Below are positions 55,986-64,000 of a stretch of 64,000 nt of DNA, in pieces. A program made the translations under genes and the position numbers. Every line of letters begins with the position of its first letter. Positions within the stretch are counted from its first letter, which is position 1. Below the pieces are notes generated by a model. That model saw nothing but the letters and a program-made list of their open reading frames with translations, was not told the DNA's origin and made no database searches. Source of the stretch: Oscarella lobularis (taxonomy: Eukaryota; Porifera; Homoscleromorpha; Homosclerophorida; Oscarellidae); the NCBI RefSeq assembly GCF_947507565.1, contig NC_089193.1, forward strand, positions 1,980,325 to 2,044,324, given 5' to 3'.

Positions 55986-56222
55986 CGTTGCCGCGTTCAC
56001 TTCGGTCGCCTAGCGATCGAATTGACGTTGTTTGGGGCGAATATAAGGCGGAAAAACGAAGTAAAGAATCACGTGTTCTTTTTAGCGCGTGCGTATAAGA
56101 AAACATAACCTTTTCCGTTGTTGATAAATACATCTACGAAGTTTGTTTTTCCCGTATATGAGTGACGTAGGAGATTCACAACAGGTTTTGGCAGGTTTTT
56201 TAGGCGCCAATCTAACGGAAGC

Positions 56223-56945
56223 ATGAGTCATCGAGCGCGTGACTTTGCCGGCATTCTGAATTTCAGTCATTCTCGGCCGAACTTTCCTTCGAGGCAGCCG
56301 CACGTTCTGCCCCGATCGCGTTTTTCGTTCATCGTTTCCCTGGAGCGGCCGAGAAAGGCTTCGCCTCGCGGCGAGCCTTCAAGAAATCATAAAGGCGGGG
56401 ATTACGGCGCCTTCCGGTAAGCGCGATCCGCCGATAATCTCATTCATGAGAGAAAAACTCGTCTATTTCCGCAGGAAATCCCCGCAATCCTTCGCGAAGG
56501 GTTGCGCTCCAGAGGAACGAAGCCGGCAACACGCGATCGGCACGCCGGTAAGCAATCGCGACGTTTTTTCGCCATCGAGCGATCGAAACTTTTTTTTCCA
56601 GATTGCACGCCTTGGCGCGCGATGGCGTGCGACACCGAGAGCGCAGCGCGCGGCGCCTCCGCTCGCCGGTAAGCCGAACATCCGCGCGAATTCCGTTTCG
56701 CACCGCGATCGATCTTCTTTCTTTTAGAAAAAGCCAAAAGCGAAGGGCGCTCTCACTTCTTCTCCGCCGCCGCGCAAGAGGCGGATTGTCTCCTTCGCCC
56801 ATCATCGCGAAACGTAAGCCGCGCGCAAGTCATCGATCGCTCGTTACCTAATTAATACCGTCTCTTGTTTCAGGTGATCGAGAACAGCTGTCGACGCGGC
56901 GCCGACGTCAGCGGGCCCATACGTGACGTCATGCCCGGAAGGTGA
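56223..56945 (+). CDS. Five-exon small gene of unknown function
   Basis: Exons 56223-56416, 56475-56547, 56602-56668, 56728-56813 and 56874-56945 all have clear GT-AG borders, and together give 163 residues in frame. It starts MSHRARDFAGILNFSHSRP and ends IRDVMPGR. The protein is Arg/Ser/Pro-rich, with little hydrophobic core and several RxxS sites; it looks disordered. Four consecutive in-frame short introns (54-60 nt) make a chance match unlikely. I recognise no family; a microtubule- or sperm-associated protein is only a guess by composition. It is head-to-head with the HELZ-like gene (about 237 bp apart). Confidence 0.65.
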
Positions 56946-56998
56946 CGTAAAAGTTATTTGATTAATTAATTAATCTAATGAACTTTTACGTCACCTTA
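56940..56998. repeat. Inverted repeat with CRE-like sites after the five-exon gene
   Basis: GGTGACGTAAAAGTT at about 56941 recurs as AACTTTTACGTCACC at about 56983-56997, around an AT-rich loop of TTAA units. It overlaps the stop codon of the five-exon gene. It could form a hairpin in RNA or be a paired CREB/ATF site. Confidence 0.7.
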
Positions 56999-56999
56999 G

Positions 57000-57640
57000 C
57001 TACGAGAATGTATGGCCAACTTCTACATTCTTGGACGCGTGTCGCGCCTTGATGAAGGTAAATATTAATTAATTAATTAATTAATTAATTAATTATTGCC
57101 TTTTAGACTGTTACGACGACGATGACGACGACATGATGACGACACCGGCAATGACGACACCGATGGAGGCCGGCCATAGCAAAGATGGCCTGACACTACC
57201 GACGAGGCAGAAGATCCAGGTTGGTACTTCCCTTGGGCCCCGTGTGGAGTAGGCGCGCTCATAAGGGCAGAGAGTCCTCTTACTGCACCCAAGCGGATTG
57301 CACGTTTTGCCACTGTTCCCTCTTTGAGCCAGACGGAACATGTACACTGACAGCGACCTAGGGGGTGGGAGGGAGGGTTTGAAGTGGGGCAGTGGCATCT
57401 CAGCAAAAAGCTTGTATTGTGTGCATGTAAGAGGGCCTAGATGGGGACAACAAAAAGCTTAATGTAATGACCATCCAATGCATCATGCCGCTTTGCAACT
57501 ACGATAGACAAAGCATTACGTTCATGCGGGGCTCCGTAGACCGCCATGCATTAGGGTTAGGGCGGCTGTCAGTAGGTAGGATGGTTCCCAAAAGTAGATA
57601 AGTTGTAGCTCCTTCCCTAACGTGCTTAGCTGGCAGCCGC
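57000..57640. other. Intergenic stretch with AT microsatellite
   Basis: A (TTAA)n-type microsatellite lies at about 57061-57096. A GACGAYGAC-rich segment (57115-57170) follows. No gene is supported; an open frame at 57089-57406 on the minus strand has no recognisable domain. Confidence 0.4.
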
Positions 57641-57649
57641 CACTTTAGA

Positions 57650-57975
57650 CCATTTCAATGGATTCTGAGGTACTCTAGGTTGATTTAGAATATAGGATAA
57701 TTATCTAGGTCAATGGATTTGGAGGTATTCTAGGTTGATTTTTAGATTATAGGATAACTATTTAGGTCAATGGATTTGGAGGTACTCTAGGTTGATAGAA
57801 TGTAGGCTTATTTAATTAATTGAACTTTAGGTCAATGGATTTTGAGGTACTTTAGGTTGATTTTTTAGAATATAGGATTAATTATCTAGGTCAATGGATT
57901 TGGAGGTACTCTAGGTTATTTTTTAATTAATTGTTCTGTTTTAGGTCAATGGATTGTAAGGTACTTTAGCTAGGA
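57650..57975 (+). repeat. Tandem repeat, ~50-65-bp unit, six copies
   Basis: Each unit starts GGTCAATGGATTTGGAGGTA and continues CTCTAGGTTGATTTTTAGA, with variable AT-rich ends. The units differ by indels, so the array is old. Confidence 0.85.
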
Positions 57976-58169
57976 AAATAGTGTAGCAATAAACAGAAAA
58001 TTGTATTTTTTGAGTAATTCTGTTTGATGATCTTCAGGTTCTGTCTTTGACTTATTTGAAGAGGGTGAAGAGGATTGTCTTGCGTTGCTTTAGTGGCTCA
58101 ATGCTCCAGGGAATATTCAAGTATGCTTTGAGTTTAATTAAATGAATTTCTTTGCTTTTACAAAATCTT

Positions 58170-59560
58170 GTATTGCGCAGGTACAGACACGGAAACAGTC
58201 GATGCCCTACTCTATTATTTGTTGAAGTTCTATGCTCGTTCTCCACTCATGGAAACGGTATTCAAACACGCCCCGAAAGAAAGAGGTGTTTTAATTATAG
58301 AAATCCAAATTCTTTGTAAGCATTGTATTTCACAGACGAAAGAAAACGACTTGGAATATTTTCTACCAATCAATTCAACTGCAAGTAGTTTGAAAGATGA
58401 CTGCCACTGAAGGAGGAGAAGGTATTTGTGTTGTCTGGCGTGAAATGCATTGTTTTTAACTTTTTTGTTTTTAGAGGCAAGGGAAACACGTCTGGATTCT
58501 GGATTTAACTAATTAAAAATTCTACGCCCACCACTCATGAAAGGTATTCAACTCGGAAATTTATTAATTTTTTAATTAATTAAAGGAATTTTGTTCTAGA
58601 TGCAGAAAAGAGGAAAGAGAGGATGCATTACAAAGTCAATGCTTTAAGATCTTCTGTGTCAACACGTCCCGAAGAAAAGAGGTACACTCTAATAATTATA
58701 GAAACCCAAAATCTTTGTAAGCATTCTATTTTAGAGACAAAAGAAAAGGACTTGGAACATTTTCAGTGCATCTATCTAGATACCAATCAATTCAACTAGT
58801 CATCTGTTTGAAAGATGACTGCCACTGAAGGAGGAAAGGTATTTGATTTGTCTTAGTGTTGATGTGCATTGTTTTCAGCCTTTTTTGTTTCAGAGGCAAG
58901 AAATGAGGAAGAGATTACGTGTGGCTTTGGAATGTTTGGATCCTAGAGTTCTACGCCTGCTCACCACTCATGAAAGGTATTCAACTCGGCAATTTATTAA
59001 TTTTTTAATTAAGGAGATTTGTTCTAGATGCAGAAAAGAGGATGAAAGGATCTCTTTTGCAAAGCCAATGCCTTAGGATCAAATTTCTGCGGAAACACGC
59101 CCTGAAGAAGAGGTAATTAAATTATTGATACTCAAATTTTTGTAAGCATTTTATTTTTTAGAAACCAAAGAAAACAGACTTGGACTATCTTCTACAATTG
59201 CTCAGTGCCGCAATGAATCACGCAATCAATTCGACTGCACGTTTGCAAGGCGACCTTCACTGAAGAAGGTAAGGTACACTTTTATTTGTTATATCGCAGT
59301 TGAGAATTTGTCTTAGCATTCTTTGTTTTAGAGACGAGATACAAGAAAGGGAAATGCCCTGCTTTTTGGAGTGTCTGGCTGGATTGAAGATGATCGAAGG
59401 TTGGAACACGAGTGAATCAAATTTCTACACCAGCAGACTTAAAGGTATTTAATTTATTTTCACTTCTCTAGTAGTGCTAATGTAAGTTCTCTCTTTTTTT
59501 GCTTTAGGGACAAGAAGAGAAGTGATGAAGATGAAAAAGATGAAGATTGCATGCTTATTT
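58170..59560 (+). repeat. Tandem array of ~400-bp gene-like units
   Basis: Three or four units share AACACGCCCCGAAGAAAGAGG, then ACGAAAGAAAACGACTTGGA, CAATCAATTCAACTGCA and GATGACTGCCACTGAAGGAGG (near 58270-58410, 58660-58830 and 59085-59275), and a TTTTTGTTTTAGAGGCAAG-type element. Splice-like signals (TTTTAG, GGTATT) recur in each. Short open frames (for example 58168-58410) do not persist between units. A repeated noncoding transcript or a decayed repeated-exon gene would both fit. Confidence 0.6.
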
Positions 59561-59720
59561 AGTAATTAAACTGTGTTTTTTACGTGGTAATTTCATTGCA
59601 TGTGGGGTGGGGAAATAAAGGGGAAAGGGGAGGGTTGGGAAATAAAGAAAAGGAACAGGGAGAGGGAGGGAGGGCTTTTCCATTCAGCACATGCTCTGTT
59701 TACTCCTCCAAAATCCTGTC

Positions 59721-59790
59721 CATGCCAGTCCATGCCAGTCCATGCCAGTCCATGCCAGTCCATGCCAGTCCATGCCAGTCCATGCCAGTC
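59721..59790 (+). repeat. Seven perfect copies of CATGCCAGTC
   Basis: A 10-bp unit repeated seven times without change, about 350 bp upstream of the RBM28 start codon. Confidence 0.97.
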
Positions 59791-59926
59791 TTTACATCAA
59801 CAAAGTTCTGTCTATGCCACTCCGTACTGCGAAGCCCTTTACACTGCGCACGCTATGAAAGATCTGTTTATTCTTATCTATCCTGTCATCTCTATTTCTC
59901 ATGGCATTTTTATGCTATTTTTATTT

Positions 59927-59987
59927 GGCCTCGCGTTGCCTGGCCCTCTCCCCCCGGTGAGGGAGAAGGGCCTGGCAACGCGAGGCC
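59927..59987. repeat. 61-nt near-perfect hairpin upstream of RBM28
   Basis: GGCCTCGCGTTGCCTGGCCC at 59927 pairs with GGGCCTGGCAACGCGAGGCC ending at 59987. One mismatch and one bulge interrupt a stem of about 26 bp; the loop is only a few bases. T-rich DNA flanks both sides. It may be a palindromic mini-transposon or a structured RNA. Confidence 0.85.
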
Positions 59988-60139
59988 TTTTTTTTATTTC
60001 ACTTTTTTGTACAAAATGTACAGTGCAGCGCGCGTGCAAATCTGCACGTGTTAGGGCTCGAATTCTACGAGCGCCTGATTGGTCCAACGTTCTCACGTGG
60101 CTCAATGATCATCGTAGCGCGCTATACAGCAGTAACATA

Positions 60140-62206
60140 ATGGCCGGTCGAACTGTCTTCGTACGAAATCTTCCTTTTGCGGCTACAGACGACAATCTGG
60201 GCGACTTATTTCGATCGTCCGGTGACATTACGAAAGCCTTCGTCGTAAAAGACAAAAGCCACGCGACGAAATGTCGAGGATTCGGCTATGTGACGTTCGT
60301 CGATCGCGAACACGCGAAAAACGTCGTAGAAGAAAAATTCAGTCTACAAGGGAGGCCATTGGACGTAACAATAGCAGCAAAGAAGCCAAGAAAAAGGTCA
60401 CACGAAGAAGAAAAGGAGGAGGAGAGCCCGGAGCCGAAAAAACACAAGAAAGAGAAGCCTAGCGCCGATGCAAGTAAAACAGTCGTAGTAACGGGTTTTT
60501 CATCGTCGATTGATCGAATAAAACTGACTAAACAACTCGAAAAATTGATCAAATTCGTCGAAATCGAGTGCCAAAGTCACGTGGCCTACGTAAAATTCGC
60601 GACGCACAAATTGGCTCGAAAAGGAGTCAAATTATTCGACGGGGTTTCCTTCGATGGTGGAGAACTCTCAGCTACACTTCAGACACGCGAAGGCAAGGAA
60701 ATCTCCAAGGCAACCCTAAAAAAATCGCGACTTATCGTGAGAAATCTCTCGTTTCAATGCGAAGAAGACGAACTTCGACAGGAATTTGAGAAACACGGAA
60801 GTGTCCTTGATGTGAGCATCCCGTTGATGAAAGGGGGAAGTGGGAAAAGACTCGGTTGTGCATTTATTCAATATGGCTCCTATTTCGACGCAGCAAAAGC
60901 TCTCCAAGCAACGAATGGAGTCAAAATCAAAGGCAGGATTATAGCAGTAGATTGGGCCATACCTAAAACGAAGTATCGCGATGGTTTGGAGCAGCTGGAG
61001 AGTCAGAAAGACGAAGAAAAAAGCGAGGAAGAAGAGGAGGAAGAAGCGGGGCCTCCTCCAAAGCGTTTTGACCGAGATGACGCTTCCCAAGGCCGCACGG
61101 TCTTTATTAGAGGCTTGCCCTACAATTCCACTTATGATTCCGTTAGGGAAGTCTTTTGCAAGTACGGGGACGTGCGTTATTGTCGTCTTATGATGGGGTT
61201 AGACACGGAACGGTGTATTGGGACGGGATTTGTTCAATTTCGAACTGAAAATGGGGTTAGAGCGTGTTTAGAGGCTTCTGAGATCACCATGGAGACGCGT
61301 TTGCTTACTGTGACGAAAGCTGTGACTCAATCCGAAGCAAAAGAGATTGAATCGCGGGATAAATCCGAAGGAAAGGAACGCGACAAGAGGAATTTGTATT
61401 TGGCTCGCGAAGGACTTATAACTCCGAGTTCTGCATTGGCTAAGGACATACCTAAACCGGATATGAAGAAGAGATTGAAAGCGGAAGCAGAAAAGAAGGC
61501 GAAATTGAAAAATCCCGACGTTTTCGTATCAAAAACGCGACTCTGCGTTCGAAATCTTCCTCTAAATATCGACGAGACGAAATTGAAGGAGGTCTTTGCC
61601 AAAGTGGGCGGTGTAGCGAAATCTCATATTATTCAGGTGAAAATTATGCGTAGTGAGGAGCGCGTGGATCGGAGCGGGCTTGGGAGATCGCGTGGGTACG
61701 GGTTCGTGCAATTTCGCGAGCATGAACCCGCTTTGAAAGCGCTAAGAGCGACGAATAATAATCTAGAGTTATTTGGTTCGGAACGGCGCTTGATTGTCGA
61801 CTTTGCTTTGGAGAATAGGAAGATTTTAGAGGCTAGGGAGCAACGATTAAAGCGCTATAGGCGAGAGAAAGTAGAGGGCGAAAAGAAGAGGAAAAGGGTT
61901 CCTAGAAAAGTGATGAAATCCGCTGCAAAGAAGAGCAAGCCAGAAGAGGAAGTTGTATCATCTTCTACAGTAAAAGTTTCTCTGAAAAAGATGCAAGGGG
62001 GAGAAGGCAGGGCAAAGAATCTCAAGGGAGGTGTAGTAGCTGGGAAATTGGGTGCAAGAGGAAAGCACAAGGCTATTGGTAGAAAAATGACTGTGAAAAG
62101 TCGAAAAAGTGTCAAGGAAACGAAGGGCGAGAAGTCGTTTAGTGAAATAGTAGAGAAACATAAGAGCAGGCTTGAACATATGGACCGATCTAGATGGTTT
62201 GAGTGA
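60140..62206 (+). CDS. RBM28: RBM28/Nop4 nucleolar RNA-binding protein, intronless
   Basis: 688 residues from ATG at 60140. RRM1 (about 3-80) has TVFVRNLPFA and CRGFGYVTF. A degenerate RRM (about 115-190) follows, then RRMs at about 200-275 (RLIVRNLSF, RLGCAFIQY), 317-395 (TVFIRGLPY, GTGFVQF) and 475-570 (RLCVRNLPL, RGYGFVQF). The C-terminus is Lys/Arg-rich and ends with HMDRSRWFE. Order and length match RBM28 (human 759), which acts in 60S ribosome assembly in the nucleolus; yeast Nop4 is the counterpart. An in-frame extension to 59600 includes the CATGCCAGTC repeats and hairpin and is not coding. Like DENND5, it has no introns. Confidence 0.92.
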   Translation: MAGRTVFVRNLPFAATDDNLGDLFRSSGDITKAFVVKDKSHATKCRGFGYVTFVDREHAKNVVEEKFSLQGRPLDVTIAAKKPRKRSHEEEKEEESPEPKKHKKEKPSADASKTVVVTGFSSSIDRIKLTKQLEKLIKFVEIECQSHVAYVKFATHKLARKGVKLFDGVSFDGGELSATLQTREGKEISKATLKKSRLIVRNLSFQCEEDELRQEFEKHGSVLDVSIPLMKGGSGKRLGCAFIQYGSYFDAAKALQATNGVKIKGRIIAVDWAIPKTKYRDGLEQLESQKDEEKSEEEEEEEAGPPPKRFDRDDASQGRTVFIRGLPYNSTYDSVREVFCKYGDVRYCRLMMGLDTERCIGTGFVQFRTENGVRACLEASEITMETRLLTVTKAVTQSEAKEIESRDKSEGKERDKRNLYLAREGLITPSSALAKDIPKPDMKKRLKAEAEKKAKLKNPDVFVSKTRLCVRNLPLNIDETKLKEVFAKVGGVAKSHIIQVKIMRSEERVDRSGLGRSRGYGFVQFREHEPALKALRATNNNLELFGSERRLIVDFALENRKILEAREQRLKRYRREKVEGEKKRKRVPRKVMKSAAKKSKPEEEVVSSSTVKVSLKKMQGGEGRAKNLKGGVVAGKLGARGKHKAIGRKMTVKSRKSVKETKGEKSFSEIVEKHKSRLEHMDRSRWFE

Positions 62207-62332
62207 TTTTTCGTTAAATAAGCGATTGAGCCATGTGGTTTGAGCATAGATATCTATGACGAGCACGTATCTTAGTGTAGGAAATCTTGCCTCCTCACCA
62301 TTAGTAGAAAATCTAACCCTAACCACCTTACG

Positions 62333-62945
62333 TGAATTTTCCTTCTGATCGTGTTTGCTTGTTGACTGACTTTGCTTGTTGCGTGGCCTCTAATTTTTTT
62401 GTTTTTGTGTGGCGTGAATTTTCGTTAAAATCACGTTCATTTGTTGCGAGGCGTGAAATTTTAAAGCGATCATTCGTGTTCAATCGTTGTTGAACGTGAA
62501 TTTTCCTTCTGATCGTGTTTGCTTGTTGACTGACTTTGCTTGTTGCCGGGCCCCTCAATTTTTTTGTTCTTGTTTGGTGTAAAATTTCGTTCCGATCGCG
62601 TTCATTTTTTGCGGAGCGTTAAATTTGTATCCGATCATTCGTGTTCAATCGTTGTTGAACGTGAATTTTCTTTCTGATCATGATCGCCTGTTGCTGGGCC
62701 TCGAATGTTGCGGGGCCTCAATTTTTTGTTTTTTTTGTGAAATTTCGTTCCAATCGCGTTCATTTTTTGCGGAGCGTTAAATTTCTATCCGATCATTCGT
62801 GTTCAATCGTTGTTGAACGTGAATTATCTTTCTGATCATGTTCGCCTGTTGCTGGGCCTCGTCGCCTGTTTCGTCGCCCTAAATTTTTTTTTGGACGTGA
62901 ATTTTTGCTTTGATCACGTTCATTTGTTGCGGGGCGTGATCCTTC
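62333..62945 (+). repeat. Tandem repeat, ~160-bp unit, four copies
   Basis: Units begin near 62333, 62499, 62657 and 62816 with GAACGTGAATTTTCCTTCTGATC or close variants, followed by CTTGTTGC-GGCCTC, TTTTTTTGTT and TTCGTTNNAATCGCGTTCATTT. The last is partial. Length and some bases vary between copies. Confidence 0.85.
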
Positions 62946-63278
62946 TCAATTTGATCCAAACCAAACGAAAAATCAATCGCTAGTGATTTTTTAAATCTTA
63001 CTTCCTCACCAGTAGTAGAAAATCTTACTTCCTCACGCACAACAACTATCTCATATCATTAAAACAAACAAATAATGATTCGCGATAATTTTTGCGCATA
63101 ATTTTTGTTTTTTAAAAAATGATGCGCCACAACTATGTACATCCGGGCCATCCAGGCCGCTAACGCAGTAAGAGCCGCCCGGATAACTGGAGACGAGCCT
63201 AGCCATGGCCTAGCGCACTTCAGCACTTAGTGCGCACACTCAATCCTTCGCCATGGCTGGAACTGCTCGAACAATGTC
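62946..63278. other. Intergenic stretch, nothing recognised
   Basis: AT-rich to about 63120, then a GC-richer part (63140-63240) that contains AGCGCACTTCAGCACTTAGTGCGC, a small imperfect palindrome. No gene is supported. Confidence 0.35.
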
Positions 63279-63938
63279 TGTGGGGCGTACAAAATAGATC
63301 GACGACAAAATAGATCAGTTGATATATACAAGGAAAATATGGGCGTAGTCATGTCACTTTGGATGGCGCAACCTTGCACCCTTCCAAAGTGTGATATTGT
63401 TCTATTTTGTCCGCGATCTATTATGTCGTCCTGTACAAGCGGACAAAATAGATCAACGACAAAATAGATCAATCAAAATCATTTAAATCTTCATCTGATC
63501 ATGACAATTATTTGATACCACTGAACGTGCACATAGATATTGACAAACAGAGGCAGACAGTCACACTAAGAGGCCGAGATAAAGAGACATACAGATTGAG
63601 GCAGTGACAGCAAATGACTACTGCGTGCCTCCGTCTGTCTACTAATACCTGCCAACAAGTCTAGTGGTACGTAGCTAAGTATGACTACGTAAGAATTCAG
63701 CGGAGAAAGTTTTACACTGTATATGATTTTGATTGATCTATTTTGTCATTGATCTATTTTGTCGGCTTGTATACAGGACGACATAATAGATCGCCAACAA
63801 AATAGATCAATATCACACTTTGGCAGAGTGCAAAGTTGAGTAATCCAAAGTGACGTGACTGGACGTAACTACGCCCATATTTTACCTGTATATATCAACT
63901 GATCTATTTTGTCGTCGATCTATTTTGTACGCCCCACA
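63279..63938. mobile_element. 660-bp non-autonomous TIR transposon with 5-bp target duplication
   Basis: The element starts TGTGGGGCGTACAAAATAGA and ends with its reverse complement. The terminal inverted repeats extend about 200 bp inward (63279-63480 versus 63725-63938) with some divergence. ATGTC directly flanks both ends (63274-63278 and 63939-63943). The TIRs contain about eight copies of ACAAAATAGATC in alternating orientation, which may be transposase sites. There is no transposase frame, so it depends on another element. Confidence 0.82.
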
Positions 63939-64000
63939 ATGTCCCTCGCTGAACCGCTTGCACTAGACATGGGCCGCTTCAGCGTCATGCGGATGTCGCA

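Noticed and set aside
59721-59790. Short repeats as a CRISPR array
   Set aside because: The seven decamers have no spacers and the genome is eukaryotic.
59600-60139. N-terminal extension of RBM28
   Set aside because: It would translate the decamer array and the hairpin. RRM1 starts right after the ATG at 60140, as in the family.
62308-62322. Telomere-like CTAACCCTAACC
   Set aside because: Only two units. Too short to mean an interstitial telomere.

Overview
This window is nuclear DNA from an animal with a compact, intron-bearing genome. Introns are mostly 45-120 nt with GT-AG ends, genes sit 60-300 bp apart in head-to-head or tail-to-tail pairs, and the content is animal-specific: LRP/EGF receptors with NPxY tails, OTULIN, CARD, BTB-BACK, PH adaptors and DENND5. 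An early-branching animal, most likely a sponge, fits best. That assignment is an inference from gene style, not a database match.

Layout. 1-1.2 kb: GC-rich stretch with no recognised gene. 1.5-4.2 kb: mitochondrial Phe-tRNA synthetase (FARS2, +) and a NOL7-like nucleolar protein (-), tail to tail. 4.2-7.7 kb: a foldback element with perfect 64-bp terminal inverted repeats, enclosing ~61-bp tandem repeats in opposite orientations on its two arms. 7.9-24.8 kb: one giant minus-strand receptor gene with a signal peptide, four YWTD beta-propellers, a very long EGF array, one membrane helix and a tail with NPxY and YDNP motifs. 25.1-28.8 kb: intronless DENND5-type Rab GEF (-). 29.4-31.0 kb: a small unknown helical protein and a U1A/U2B''-type snRNP protein (+).

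31-47 kb is a patchwork of nested tandem duplications. It holds two amino-acid transporter genes, with a fragment of the snRNP gene copied along with the second. It also holds three OTULIN copies. Copy 1 has a short hydrophobic N-terminus. Copy 2 is fused to an N-terminal CARD and its exon model closes in frame at 1212 residues. Copy 3 is a frameshifted chimera. Two BTB-BACK genes (-) are interleaved, each 98 bp head-to-head with a PH-domain adaptor; one adaptor is intact and one is truncated. The CARD-OTULIN gene is the strongest candidate for an undescribed system: linear-ubiquitin hydrolysis tethered to a death-fold adaptor.

47-56 kb: ribosomal protein eL13 (-), two tandem Rab-like GTPases with abnormal switch II motifs (+), and a HELZ-type CCCH/SF1 helicase (-) whose exons continue in frame into a C-terminal MLLE (PABC) domain and a Pro/Gln-rich tail. 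56.2-56.9 kb: a five-exon unknown gene (+). 57-59.6 kb: three families of tandem repeats. 60.1-62.2 kb: intronless RBM28/Nop4 (+). 62.3-64 kb: tandem repeats and a 660-bp TIR transposon with a 5-bp target duplication.

Exon boundaries were read by eye from splice signals, reading-frame closure and recalled family sequences. Nothing was aligned or searched.
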